From NCBI GenBank assembly GCA_025992895.1, contig DAJPGA010000001.1, positions 1,196,501 through 1,260,500 on the forward strand: 64,000 bases of DNA. Direction: 5' to 3'. This DNA comes from Veillonellaceae bacterium (GTDB lineage: Bacteria > Bacillota > Negativicutes > Veillonellales > Dialisteraceae). This document shows, piece after piece, positions 1 to 9,041 of this stretch (its first letter is position 1; the number at the start of each line of letters is the position of its first letter). The notes under the pieces were generated by a model, which was not told where the DNA came from, ran no database searches, and was given only the letters and a program-made list of their open reading frames with translations. The position numbers and the translations under genes are program-made.

Positions 1-1
1 C

Positions 2-739
2 GTAAAAATCAGGATGTCCAGAAGCGACATGATATCTCTCCGTACGGATGATATCAAAGCGTACGTAGATCTTTCCGGCGTGACGGACGGCGATCATCCC
101 AATACGCAGATCCATGTTTCCGTTCCGGGCGATGAGACGGTCCTCTCCGTATCCCCGCAGTTCTTCAATCTGAATGTGGATACGTACGCAGTGAAATCCC
201 TGCCGGCTACGGTTGAGATCTTCGGCAATCCTGACCCGAACTTTACTGTGGGGGACAATAAGGTAACGCCTGGGTCCATTACGATTGCAGGCAGCTCTTC
301 CAAGATTTCTGAAGCAAACAGAGCCGTTGTTTCTGTCAATATTGCAGGAAAAGACAAGAATTTCACTGAATTTGATTCCGTCAATATTCTGGATGCTGAC
401 GGAAATACCGTGACCGGCCTTGAAATCATGCCAAGCCAGGTCAAGGTTTCTGTGAACGTCAAGGAAAACCAGAAGGTCGGGAACCTTCAGGTAAAGGCAT
501 CAACGAAGGGTGAAGTGGCTAAAGGCTACCGTATTACGGATGTCATCGTTACGCCTCCGGTTGCAACGGTAACGGCTCCTATCAGTTACTTCGACAAGAA
601 CAAGGCCATCGAGCTCGACCCCATCGACGTGACGGGAGCAAGCAAGGATGTCGTGCAGACGGTGAATGTACCGGCTCCTCTGGGAGGAAGCGTGGCCGTA
701 CCGCAGGTCACTGTTACTATCAAGATAGAGAAGGATTGA
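2..739 (+). CDS. cdaR: CdaR (YbbR-domain) regulator of diadenylate cyclase, C-terminal part
   Basis: The frame is already open at the first bases of the window, so this is the 3' part of a longer gene; the first internal ATG at 14 is probably not the start. The product is about 245 residues of beta-rich YbbR-type repeats (valine, threonine and proline rich, with paired strands around PQFFNLNV and PSQVKVSV). In Firmicutes CdaR is a membrane-anchored extracytoplasmic protein that modulates the c-di-AMP synthase CdaA and lies directly upstream of glmM, as here. The N-terminal anchor and cdaA would lie left of the window. The 129-base gap to glmM holds a good promoter, so glmM need not depend on readthrough. 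Confidence 0.85.
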   Translation, partial: VKIRMSRSDMISLRTDDIKAYVDLSGVTDGDHPNTQIHVSVPGDETVLSVSPQFFNLNVDTYAVKSLPATVEIFGNPDPNFTVGDNKVTPGSITIAGSSSKISEANRAVVSVNIAGKDKNFTEFDSVNILDADGNTVTGLEIMPSQVKVSVNVKENQKVGNLQVKASTKGEVAKGYRITDVIVTPPVATVTAPISYFDKNKAIELDPIDVTGASKDVVQTVNVPAPLGGSVAVPQVTVTIKIEKD

Positions 740-803
740 CAGGCAGTACCTTTCGGGCAGGTTTACCCTCCTTTACTGCAAAATAAAGTATGAATCGTAC
801 ATC

Positions 804-832
804 TTGACGAAATGATACTTTAGGGGTATGCT
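804..832 (+). promoter_or_regulatory. Promoter for glmM
   Basis: A -35 TTGACG (804-809) and -10 TATGCT (827-832) are separated by 17 bases. They lie 37 bases upstream of the glmM start, which has its own GGAGG site. Confidence 0.6.
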
Positions 833-868
833 TGTTAGGTTATTTGTATGATTTTGGGAGGAACTTAA

Positions 869-2218
869 ATGGTTACTTTATTTGGGACGGACGGCGTCCG
901 CGGACTGGTCAATTCTACACTCATGCCGGAACTGGCATACCAGCTGGGACGCGCGGCTGGCGCTTATTTCTGTAAATCAGGCAAAAGTCATCGTTTCCTG
1001 ATCGGCATGGACACACGTGTTTCCGGTCCGATGCTGACCGCTGCCATTTCTGCCGGATTATGCGCATCCGGAATCGATGTTGATATCGTCGGCGTGATTC
1101 CTACGCCTGGTGTTGCTTATCTGACAAAAACGGAAGGCTATGATGCAGGCGTCGTTATTTCTGCTTCACACAATCCGTTCCCGGATAATGGGATCAAGTT
1201 CTTTGACAAGAGAGGATACAAGCTGCCGGACCGTACGGAAGAAGAAATTGAAAATATTCTCCGTCATGATGAAGAAATCATCCGCCCGACAGGCGACGGC
1301 ATCGGAACAATCCGCCAGAGACCTGAACTGGCTGCCAAGTACAGGGATTATGTCAAATCTACTGTCACCTGCAGCTTTGAAGGAATGAAGATCGTAACAG
1401 ATTCCGCCAATGGCGCGGCCAGCGATTTCCTGCCGGAAATCTTAAGAGAGCTCGGCGCTGATGTGACTGCCATTTTCCGTGAACCCAACGGCGTGAATAT
1501 CAATAACGGCTGCGGTTCCACGCATATGGAAACATTGCAGAAGACAGTCGTTGAACTCGGTGCTGACTGCGGCATTGCCAATGACGGCGATGCTGACCGC
1601 TGCCTTTTCGTTGATGAAAAGGGCGAAGTCCTGGACGGCGATCATCTGATGCTGATCAATGCCCTCGAGATGAAGGAAGAAGGAAGACTCAATGATTCCA
1701 TGGTTGTCGGAACCGTCATGAGCAACCTTGGATTTGGCAAAGCGCTCAGAGAGCATGGATGCAGAACCGTATCCACACAGGTTGGCGACCGTTATGTTCT
1801 TGAAGAAATGATGAAGCATAATTACTCCATCGGCGGAGAACAGTCCGGCCACATCATTCTCCCGGAATTCAATACGACAGGCGACGGTCTCATTACGGCT
1901 GTACAGACACTTAAAGTCATGAAGAAGTGGAACAAGCCGCTTTCTGAAATGAATCATCTGATGGTGACCTATCCGCAGATCCTGAAAAATGTCAGGGTGT
2001 ACAGCAAGAACGGCTGGCAGGATAATGAACTGATCAGCGATTCCATCAAGGCCGGCGAAGAGGAACTGGGAAGCGACGGACGCATCCTTGTCCGCGCATC
2101 CGGCACGGAACCATTGATCCGCGTCATGGGCGAAGGGAAAGAAATCAACCAGCTCGAAAGAATCATTGATGATATCGCATCCGTGATTGAACACGAACTC
2201 GGCGTTGAAAATAATTAA
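869..2218 (+). CDS. glmM: Phosphoglucosamine mutase GlmM
   Basis: Converts glucosamine-6-phosphate to glucosamine-1-phosphate in the cytosolic UDP-GlcNAc pathway. The protein has 449 residues, the normal family length. The phosphoserine loop ISASHNPFPDNGIKFF places the catalytic Ser at residue 100. The Mg-binding DGDADR loop, the sugar-binding GGEQSGH motif and the C-terminal phosphate-binding RASGTEPLIRVM motif are all intact. The ATG at 869 follows GGGAGG at a good distance. It sits behind cdaR in the conserved c-di-AMP/cell-wall arrangement and ends at a strong terminator. glmS, which makes its substrate, is at the far end of this window. Confidence 0.97.
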   Translation: MVTLFGTDGVRGLVNSTLMPELAYQLGRAAGAYFCKSGKSHRFLIGMDTRVSGPMLTAAISAGLCASGIDVDIVGVIPTPGVAYLTKTEGYDAGVVISASHNPFPDNGIKFFDKRGYKLPDRTEEEIENILRHDEEIIRPTGDGIGTIRQRPELAAKYRDYVKSTVTCSFEGMKIVTDSANGAASDFLPEILRELGADVTAIFREPNGVNINNGCGSTHMETLQKTVVELGADCGIANDGDADRCLFVDEKGEVLDGDHLMLINALEMKEEGRLNDSMVVGTVMSNLGFGKALREHGCRTVSTQVGDRYVLEEMMKHNYSIGGEQSGHIILPEFNTTGDGLITAVQTLKVMKKWNKPLSEMNHLMVTYPQILKNVRVYSKNGWQDNELISDSIKAGEEELGSDGRILVRASGTEPLIRVMGEGKEINQLERIIDDIASVIEHELGVENN

Positions 2219-2223
2219 TGGGG

Positions 2224-2246
2224 AAAGCTGCTTCGGCAGCTTTTTC
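2224..2246 (+). terminator. Terminator after glmM
   Basis: An eight-base-pair stem (AAAGCTGC with GCAGCTTT) closed by a TTCG tetraloop is followed by a T-run, six bases after the glmM stop. Confidence 0.85.
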
Positions 2247-2286
2247 TAATGGAATCCCCGATTTGCTTTTAGGAAACGAAATATCT

Positions 2287-2316
2287 TTGTCGCGCATAAT
2301 GGGGATGTGGTATACT
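2287..2316 (+). promoter_or_regulatory. Promoter for the CydB-like gene
   Basis: TTGTCG and TATACT are spaced by 18 bases. The -10 is preceded by TGTGG, an extended -10 of the TRTG type. The gene start is 60 bases downstream. Confidence 0.55.
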
Positions 2317-2375
2317 TTCAATGTGTATGGAAATGATTTTTCCGGCAGGTGCCGGCACATTGACGGAGGGGATTT

Positions 2376-3314
2376 ATGGAATCGAATGCATTATTGCTGC
2401 CATTGTGTTTCTTTGGACTATATATGATATTGGAGGCAGCGGACTGGGGCCTTTGCCTTGCGGCTCCGATTGTCAGCAGGAACCGTGAAGAGAATAAAGC
2501 CATCATTGGTCTTTTAAGGCCTGGCCTTGATGGGAATGAACTTTGGTTTTTCCTTGGATTATTCATGCTGAGCGCCGCCATTCCGACGGCTTCGGAAACG
2601 CCGATCCATTCGGGAAATATCGTGCTCTGCGTGTTCGTCGTACTGGGGGCTTTGCTCCGCCTGGCTGCATCGTTCCTTCAGGATGCATTTTCGTCTCCCA
2701 TTGTTGTGAAGGCATTCAGCATCTTCTCATTTCTGGGACTCGGCCTCATGGGGCTTTCCGGCTCATCCTTCATCATGGATGACGGATCCTTTGTGACAGT
2801 CCTTGGTATTTTCTGCGCATTGTGGATGATCCTTGCCGCTTTCCAGCTTGGATGCCTCTACGGCGCTGTCAAAGTGGTGAATCCTTTGGGCGAACGCTTC
2901 CGGGCTGCATTCCTTGTGGCAAGCATTCTGACAGTTGTCGTTTACATCATTCTGGCGATACTTCTCAAGTCTAACGTGGGAAGCTCCCATATGTACGGAA
3001 GCTTCTTCTGGATGGGCCTTGTTGCAACAGCCATCCTCTTCCTGGTTGCCTTCTTCTTTACAAGAAGCAGGCATGTGAAGGTAGGGCTTGCTGCTGCTTA
3101 TTTATCTTCCTTCTTTGCTATTTCCATTTACCTTTCTGCGTATGCAGTGAAGATTCCGCTTCTTTATAAAGTAGAAGTGGGATCCCTGAAGAGTGCGATG
3201 GCGGCAGCACCTGGAACGGCACTGCTTGTTCTTGCCATCGTCTGGTCGCTTGGCGCATTTGTCTGGAGGCAGATCAGGAAAAAACAGGAATATGAATGGC
3301 GTGACCATATTTAA
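2376..3314 (+). CDS. CydB-like integral membrane protein (cytochrome bd subunit II family)
   Basis: A 312-residue protein with about eight or nine hydrophobic segments. Its N-terminal third resembles the quinol oxidase subunit II family: an ADWG motif near residues 22-25 in the place of the family ADGFD, and a LDGNELW motif (51-57) matching WDGNxVW, so the acidic residues of both motifs remain (D23 and D52). CydB normally pairs with CydA, which holds the hemes; no cydA is adjacent or elsewhere in this window. It is flanked by its own promoter and followed by a small unknown gene. It may be a diverged subunit II with a partner encoded elsewhere, or may have taken another membrane role. Family membership is fairly secure; function is not. 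The start follows GGAGGGG. Confidence 0.7.
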   Translation: MESNALLLPLCFFGLYMILEAADWGLCLAAPIVSRNREENKAIIGLLRPGLDGNELWFFLGLFMLSAAIPTASETPIHSGNIVLCVFVVLGALLRLAASFLQDAFSSPIVVKAFSIFSFLGLGLMGLSGSSFIMDDGSFVTVLGIFCALWMILAAFQLGCLYGAVKVVNPLGERFRAAFLVASILTVVVYIILAILLKSNVGSSHMYGSFFWMGLVATAILFLVAFFFTRSRHVKVGLAAAYLSSFFAISIYLSAYAVKIPLLYKVEVGSLKSAMAAAPGTALLVLAIVWSLGAFVWRQIRKKQEYEWRDHI

Positions 3315-3337
3315 AGGGGAATCCCTGGAGGCATATT

Positions 3338-3523
3338 ATGGGCGAATTATACAAAACACAGCATACCATCGATGAAATGCTTGACCACATGGGAGTCAAG
3401 ATCGTTCTTGATTCGGAACATTTATCGGAAGAAGACAAGTTTGAGGCTGAGAAAAACGGGGCATCCGTCGTTCTGAAGAAAGTTTCAGACAAAGAGGACA
3501 AAAAAGACGGAAATAACGAGTAA
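3338..3523 (+). CDS. Small acidic protein of unknown function
   Basis: A 61-residue charged protein with no hydrophobic segment and a Lys/Asp/Glu-rich C-terminus. I do not recognise a family. It starts at an ATG eight bases after TGGAGG, 23 bases behind the CydB-like gene, and is followed at once by a terminator, so it is most likely the last gene of that two-gene transcript. The good ribosome site and tight packing support a real gene. Cytosolic location is inferred from composition. Confidence 0.6.
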   Translation: MGELYKTQHTIDEMLDHMGVKIVLDSEHLSEEDKFEAEKNGASVVLKKVSDKEDKKDGNNE

Positions 3524-3530
3524 GCATGAG

Positions 3531-3555
3531 GCTGCGGGGAAACCTGCAGCTTTTT
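3531..3555 (+). terminator. Terminator after the small acidic protein
   Basis: GCTGCGGG pairs with CCTGCAGC (one mismatch) across a GAAA loop, followed by five T. Confidence 0.8.
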
Positions 3556-3587
3556 CATGTCTTCTTTGAGGCGGCCTGCCTTTATGC

Positions 3588-3599
3588 ATATGGTACAAT
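3588..3599 (+). promoter_or_regulatory. Extended -10 promoter candidate for dnaE
   Basis: TATGG precedes a TACAAT -10 at 3594-3599, matching the TRTG extended -10 form. No good -35 is visible at the usual distance. It lies 35 bases before the dnaE start. Confidence 0.4.
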
Positions 3600-3633
3600 G
3601 ATAAAAACAGCTTTTTAAATTACCGAAAGTGAA

Positions 3634-6600
3634 GTGAAGAAATTGGATCCTTTCGTACATCTGCATTCGCATACTGAATACAGCCTCTTTGACGGAATCA
3701 GCCGTATCGGAGAGCTTGTTTCCCATGTGAAGGAAATGGGACAGACTGCGCTTGCCATTACCGATCACGGCGTGATGTACGGCGCCGTTTACTTATATAA
3801 GGAATGCATCAAGCAGGGAATCAAGCCGATTATCGGCTGCGAGATCTATGTCACGAGGGGAAGCCGCTTTGACAAGTCCGGAAACGGGAAGGAAAAACTG
3901 GCCCACCTGATTCTGCTTGCTGAAAATAATGAGGGATATCAGAATCTGATCAAGATATGCTCGAAGGCATGGACGGAAGGATATTACCACCGCCCGCGCG
4001 CCGATCATGAGCTCCTTGAAAAGTATCATGAAGGCCTTATCGTGACATCTGCCTGCGTAGGCGGGGAAGTGCCGCAGGCCATCCTGAACGGCGATATGGA
4101 CGAAGCAAGGAAGGTCATTGAATTCTACATCAATACATTTGGCAAGGAGAACTACTTCCTTGAAATCCAGAATCATGGCCTTCCTGAAGAAGCGGCTGTC
4201 CGTCCCGTACTGGCAAATCTTGCCAAAGAATACGGGCTTGGGCTGGTTGCGACAAACGATTTCCATTATACAAAAAAGGAAGATGCAAGAAGTCAGGAAA
4301 TCAAACTTTGCATTTCCACAGGAAAAACACTGGATGATCCGTATCATTTCCATTTTGCCAATGATGAATTCTACTGCAAGAGCGGAGATGAGATGCGCGC
4401 CATTTTGGGCAGTTTCCCCGGCGCTATTGAAAATACGAGGGTCATTGCGGACCGCTGCAATGTGGAGCTTACTTTCGGGGAACACAAACTCCCTTCCTTT
4501 GACGTGCCTGAAGGAGAGACTGCTGCATCGTATTTAAGGAAACTCTGTGAAAAAGCACTTCCCGAGCGGTACGCTGTCGTTACAGACAAGGAAAGAAGCC
4601 GCATGGATTATGAGCTTGGCGTCATTGACAAGATGGGATTTTCCGATTACTTCCTGATTGTCATGGATTTCATCCACTATGCAAAATCCCATGGCATTCC
4701 GATAGGCCCTGGAAGGGGAAGTGCGGCAGGAAGCATTGTTTCCTACCTCCTTCATATTACGGAAGTCGATCCGCTGCGTTTCGATCTCCTGTTTGAACGA
4801 TTCCTGAATCCGGCCCGCGTTTCCATGCCTGATATTGATACGGACCTCTGCTACAGGAGAAGGGGCGAGGTCATTGAGTATCTTGCAAGGAAGTACGGCT
4901 CCGCTCAGGTGGCGCAGATCATTACATTCGGCACTCTGGCGGCAAGGGCCGTCATCAGGGATGTAGGCCGCGTAACGAATATGCCGCTTCGCGAAGTGGA
5001 CAGGATTGCAAAGATGGTGCCGGTCGGCCCGGGTGTCACTTTAAAGAAGACGATGGAAGGATCCCGCGAGTTCAGGGATCTCTATGATTCTGATACGACA
5101 GTCCATCGCCTGATCGATCACTGCCTTGACCTGGAAGGGATTTCAAGGAACTCCGGCACGCATGCAGCCGGCGTCGTCATCTGTTCCAAGCCTGTAGAAG
5201 AATACGTGCCGATCCAGCTGACGCAGGACGGGTTCATCCAGACGCAGTATGAAAAGGACCAGGTCGAACAGCTGGGGCTTTTGAAAATGGATCTTCTGGG
5301 CCTCAGGAACCTGACAGTCATCCATGATGCACTCGAGATGATCAAGGAAAACAGGGGCATTGATCTTGATATCAACAAAATACCGAGCGAAGATGAAGCA
5401 ACATGCAAAATGCTCTGCGACGGTGATACGATCGGCGTATTCCAGTCAGAATCCTCCGGTTTTACAAGTCTTCTCATGCAGCTTCATCCGGAGCGTTTCG
5501 AAGACTTGATCCCGATGGTTGCGCTTTACCGCCCGGGGCCTCTTGGAAGCGGCATGGCCGAAGATTTCATCAAGAGAAAACACGGCAAGATTCCTGTCGA
5601 ATATCCGCATCCTTCACTGGAACCGATTCTGAAGGAAACGTACGGTGTCATCCTTTATCAGGAACAGGTCATGCAGATTGCATCCGTCATGGGCGGGTTC
5701 AGTCTTGGACAGGCAGATATGCTCCGCCGTGCCATGGGCCATAAGGAACCTGAAATCCTGCAGCAGAACAGGGAAACGTTCGTCGACGGCGCCGTTGCCA
5801 ATGGCGTCGATGACCGCACAGCCAACTATGTCTTCGACCTCATGGTTCACTTTGCCGGTTACGGTTTCAATAAATCTCACAGTGTGTGCTATGGATGGAT
5901 TGCCTGGCAGACCGCTTACCTGAAAGCGCTTTACCGTCCAGAATTCATGGCGGCCATGATGACCTGCTACAACGGAGACCGCGACAAGGTCAGCCGCTAT
6001 ATTTCAGACACCCGCCGTGCAGGCGTCGTGATTGCTGCGCCTGATGTCAATTTGTCAGAGGCTTATTTCTCCGTCAAAGGCGATAAGATTCTCTTTGGCC
6101 TTGACGGAATACAGAATGTGGGCGAAGGCGCTGTCCGTTCCATCATTGAGGCAAGGAAGCAGGGAGGCCCGTTCAAATCGCTTTCTGATTTCGTGGAAAG
6201 GGCAGACAACAGGGGACTTAACAGCCGCGCCTGTGAAAGCCTTATCCGCTGCGGGGCACTGGATTCTCTGGGAGCCAACCGCTCACAGCTTCTGGCGGCG
6301 CTTCCTGAAGCGCTTGGAGACGCGCAGTCGATCAGGAATGAACGCGCATCCGGGCAGCTCAACTTATTCGGCGGAGAAGAAACGCCGGAGACAATCGTCT
6401 ATCCGGATCTACCTGACATGGATCCGAAAGAGAAAATCGAATGGGAAAGAAAACTCCTGGGATTTTATGTCAGCGGCCATCCGCTGGATTCCTATAAGGA
6501 ACAGCTTAAATCCTGCACACCTCTTTACCACCTGACGACAGAGGGAAATCAGTACGACGGCAGGATGGTGACGATAGGCGGAACAATTTCCCGCATCAAA

Positions 6601-7080
6601 GGCACGATGACTAAGAAAGGCCAGCCTATGGGCTATGTCACGATTGAAGATTATGACGGCGAAGTGGAAACCGTCGTCTTCCCGTCGGTTTGGGAAACGG
6701 TAAGACCGATCCTCGCCGAAGATGCCGCTGTCGCTATCCGCGGGCGCGTGCAGGCCAATGAAAGAGATGTCAGGGTGCTGGCTGAAGAAATCATCCCGCT
6801 TGACAAGCTGCAGTCATCCGCACCGTCTTCGGCCGGAGTGCTTCATCTTTACATCGATGCCGCCCATGATTCCAATGAGGTCAGCCAGAGACTGGCAGGG
6901 CTCTTCCAGAAACACCATGGCAAAACGCCCGTCATCATGCATATGATGCGGACCGGTCAGGAAATCCATGCCGCTCCGAAGTTCTATGTGAACTATTCAT
7001 CGGAGGCTGAAAGAGACTTCAAAATGCTTCTGGGGGAAAGGGCCGTTGTCCTTAGGACTTCCAGCGCAGGGAATATTTGA
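3634..7080 (+). CDS. dnaE: DNA polymerase III alpha subunit DnaE
   Basis: The 1148-residue protein has the domain order of DnaE: an N-terminal PHP domain starting FVHLHSHTEYS (His at 9, 11 and 13), the polymerase core with GPGRGSAAGS (358-367) and the catalytic PDIDTD motif (399-404), the KMDLLGLRNLT segment of the palm, a helix-hairpin-helix region, and a C-terminal OB-fold (VTIGGTISRIKGTMTKKG). It is the DnaE type, not PolC. The start is a GTG at 3634 in a weak ribosome-site context; a TTG nine bases later would give almost the same protein. It stands alone, with a promoter candidate upstream and etfB 92 bases downstream. Confidence 0.96.
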   Translation: MKKLDPFVHLHSHTEYSLFDGISRIGELVSHVKEMGQTALAITDHGVMYGAVYLYKECIKQGIKPIIGCEIYVTRGSRFDKSGNGKEKLAHLILLAENNEGYQNLIKICSKAWTEGYYHRPRADHELLEKYHEGLIVTSACVGGEVPQAILNGDMDEARKVIEFYINTFGKENYFLEIQNHGLPEEAAVRPVLANLAKEYGLGLVATNDFHYTKKEDARSQEIKLCISTGKTLDDPYHFHFANDEFYCKSGDEMRAILGSFPGAIENTRVIADRCNVELTFGEHKLPSFDVPEGETAASYLRKLCEKALPERYAVVTDKERSRMDYELGVIDKMGFSDYFLIVMDFIHYAKSHGIPIGPGRGSAAGSIVSYLLHITEVDPLRFDLLFERFLNPARVSMPDIDTDLCYRRRGEVIEYLARKYGSAQVAQIITFGTLAARAVIRDVGRVTNMPLREVDRIAKMVPVGPGVTLKKTMEGSREFRDLYDSDTTVHRLIDHCLDLEGISRNSGTHAAGVVICSKPVEEYVPIQLTQDGFIQTQYEKDQVEQLGLLKMDLLGLRNLTVIHDALEMIKENRGIDLDINKIPSEDEATCKMLCDGDTIGVFQSESSGFTSLLMQLHPERFEDLIPMVALYRPGPLGSGMAEDFIKRKHGKIPVEYPHPSLEPILKETYGVILYQEQVMQIASVMGGFSLGQADMLRRAMGHKEPEILQQNRETFVDGAVANGVDDRTANYVFDLMVHFAGYGFNKSHSVCYGWIAWQTAYLKALYRPEFMAAMMTCYNGDRDKVSRYISDTRRAGVVIAAPDVNLSEAYFSVKGDKILFGLDGIQNVGEGAVRSIIEARKQGGPFKSLSDFVERADNRGLNSRACESLIRCGALDSLGANRSQLLAALPEALGDAQSIRNERASGQLNLFGGEETPETIVYPDLPDMDPKEKIEWERKLLGFYVSGHPLDSYKEQLKSCTPLYHLTTEGNQYDGRMVTIGGTISRIKGTMTKKGQPMGYVTIEDYDGEVETVVFPSVWETVRPILAEDAAVAIRGRVQANERDVRVLAEEIIPLDKLQSSAPSSAGVLHLYIDAAHDSNEVSQRLAGLFQKHHGKTPVIMHMMRTGQEIHAAPKFYVNYSSEAERDFKMLLGERAVVLRTSSAGNI

Positions 7081-7116
7081 ACGAAACTATAATTTCATGC
7101 GGATTTATGCGCCGTA

Positions 7117-7125
7117 TGGTATACT
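7117..7125 (+). promoter_or_regulatory. Extended -10 promoter for etfBA
   Basis: TGG directly precedes TATACT (7120-7125), and the four bases before that G are TATG. No strong -35. The etfB start is 47 bases downstream. Confidence 0.45.
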
Positions 7126-7172
7126 AAGACGAATGATTATTTACAGATATAAGCTTGTTAAAGGGGGCTATT

Positions 7173-7964
7173 ATGAGGTTTCTGGTTTGCGTAAAACAGG
7201 TTGTGGACACCTCCAAAATGGAAGTTGACCCGAATACGGGTCGTTTGAACAGGAATAATGCAAACAGCATTATCAACCCGCTGGACCTTCATGCATTGGA
7301 AGCGGCTCTCGCTCTTCGCGATCAGGTTGGCGGCACAGTAACGGTTCTGACGATGGGACCGCCGCAGGCTGAACATGTACTCCAGTATGCAGTTTCCATG
7401 GGTGCTGATGACGTATATCTGGCAACAGACCGCGCATTTGGCGGCGCTGATACGCTGGCTACGAGCTATACTCTTGCAGCAGCCATCCGCAAGTTGGGCA
7501 GCTTTGACCTGATTTTTTGCGGACAGGAGTCCCTGGACAGCAATACGGCCCAGATTGGACCGGAAGTTGCTGCAACACTTGGCATGCCCGATGTGAGCGG
7601 CGCTGTGGATATTTCTTATGAAAGAGAAGGATATATCACAGTCAGAAGGCAGCTGTCCGATGAGGATGAAGTGCTCGAAATGAAACTGCCGGCTCTCATT
7701 ACCACATCTGAATCGCTGAATCGTCCCCGCTATCCAAGCGTTTTGGGAATCCTGAAGAAAGATCATGTCGAAATCCATAAACTGACATCTGCCGATCTGG
7801 ACGTCGATCCTTCCCGTATCGGCCTTACAGGTTCTCCGACACGCGTAAAGCAGGTCCGCCCTGTTGTCCCGCCGAAGAAGGAAAACCTCCGTATTGAAGG
7901 AAAAACGACGGATGAAGCAGTTGATTTGCTCTGCACAGCTATGCAGAAAATACATGTTATTTAA
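7173..7964 (+). CDS. etfB: Electron transfer flavoprotein beta subunit
   Basis: Small subunit of the ETF heterodimer, which carries electrons between flavoprotein dehydrogenases and the respiratory or bifurcating partner. The ATG at 7173 is chosen because AAGGGGG lies just before it; a TTG 18 bases upstream would put that site inside the gene. The product is 263 residues, beginning MRFLVCVKQVVDTS as is typical, with the family pattern LxxLExALxL near residue 40 and the GADxVYL and GxESLDSNTAQIGPEVA regions. It lies 11 bases before etfA, forming a two-gene operon. No acyl-CoA dehydrogenase is adjacent, so the electron donor cannot be told from context. Confidence 0.95.
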   Translation: MRFLVCVKQVVDTSKMEVDPNTGRLNRNNANSIINPLDLHALEAALALRDQVGGTVTVLTMGPPQAEHVLQYAVSMGADDVYLATDRAFGGADTLATSYTLAAAIRKLGSFDLIFCGQESLDSNTAQIGPEVAATLGMPDVSGAVDISYEREGYITVRRQLSDEDEVLEMKLPALITTSESLNRPRYPSVLGILKKDHVEIHKLTSADLDVDPSRIGLTGSPTRVKQVRPVVPPKKENLRIEGKTTDEAVDLLCTAMQKIHVI

Positions 7965-7975
7965 GGAGGGCAGCT

Positions 7976-8986
7976 ATGGATTTTTCTGATTATAAGGGCA
8001 TTTATGTCGTTGGCGCCCTCTTTGATGGTCATATCCGCAAGTTTACCGGCGAATTCACCGGCGAAGCCAGAGTACTGGCAGACAAGAGCGGAGAAGAAGT
8101 ATCCGTTGTTCTTCTGGGAAGCGATTTGAAAGATGATCCACAGTCTCTCATCGCATTAGGCGCTGATCATGTGTACGTGATGGACGATCCGCTCCTTGCA
8201 CATTATGACGGACAGGCTTACCAGAAAGTTCTTGTAAAATTTTTCAGGGAAAAGAAACCAAGCACAGTCATTTTCGGTGCAACACCGAAAGGACGCGATC
8301 TGGCACCGCGTATTGCCGCTGATCTTGTCTGCGGTGTAACCGCTGATGTCACTGAGCTTGACATCGATCAGGATACGGGCCTTGTCATCTGCTCAAGACC
8401 GGCGATGTCCGGAAATATTCTGGCTGATATCATCAGCCCGGATTACCGTCCGCAGGTTTGCACAGTACGCCCCGGCATTTTCCGCTCACCGGCTCCCGAT
8501 GCTTCCAGAAAAGGTGAAGTTGTCCATGTCAAAGTGGAACTTGAACAATCTGACATCGGAACCATTCTCAAGGAAATCCTTAAAGGCGAAAAGGATGAAC
8601 ATCCGATTGAAACGGCAAAGGTCATCGTAGCCGGAGGACGCGGTTTCCACAGCAAAGAAGAATGGGACAGACTCTATGAGCTTTCTGAACTTCTCGGCGG
8701 AAGTGTTGGATGCAGCCGCCCGATCTGCGAACTCGGCTGGGAGCCTAAATCCCACCAGATTGGACAGACAGGTAAGGGCGTAGCTCCAAAAGTATACTTT
8801 GCCTTCGGTATTTCCGGTGCCATGCAGCATATGTGCGCAGTCAATGCGGATATCATCATTGCTGTCAACAAAGACCCGAATGCGCCGATCATGGCTATGG
8901 CAGATTATGCCGTTGTAGCCGATATCAAGGAATTTATCCCGCGCTTCATCGATAAAATCAAGGAATTGAAAGCAGAAAAAGAATAA
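7976..8986 (+). CDS. etfA: Electron transfer flavoprotein alpha subunit
   Basis: The 336-residue large ETF subunit. The C-terminal half carries the FAD-binding signature: GGRGF near 220, an ELGWEPKSHQIGQTGKGV segment, and SGAMQHMCAVNAD followed by INKDP-like VNKDPNAPI. The N-terminal half has the Rossmann-like ETF domain with FGATPKGRDLAPRIA. The start follows AAGGAGGG. It is translated directly behind etfB, and the two products form the heterodimer. No ferredoxin domain or other fusion is seen. Confidence 0.95.
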   Translation: MDFSDYKGIYVVGALFDGHIRKFTGEFTGEARVLADKSGEEVSVVLLGSDLKDDPQSLIALGADHVYVMDDPLLAHYDGQAYQKVLVKFFREKKPSTVIFGATPKGRDLAPRIAADLVCGVTADVTELDIDQDTGLVICSRPAMSGNILADIISPDYRPQVCTVRPGIFRSPAPDASRKGEVVHVKVELEQSDIGTILKEILKGEKDEHPIETAKVIVAGGRGFHSKEEWDRLYELSELLGGSVGCSRPICELGWEPKSHQIGQTGKGVAPKVYFAFGISGAMQHMCAVNADIIIAVNKDPNAPIMAMADYAVVADIKEFIPRFIDKIKELKAEKE

Positions 8987-9041
8987 TTGATGTTATAATA
9001 ATAAAGAAACCAGTAATTATTTCTGTATGGAGGTGAAACGT

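Noticed and set aside
2218..2427. A 69-codon frame starting directly after glmM
   Set aside because: It reads through the glmM terminator and the promoter and start of the CydB-like gene.
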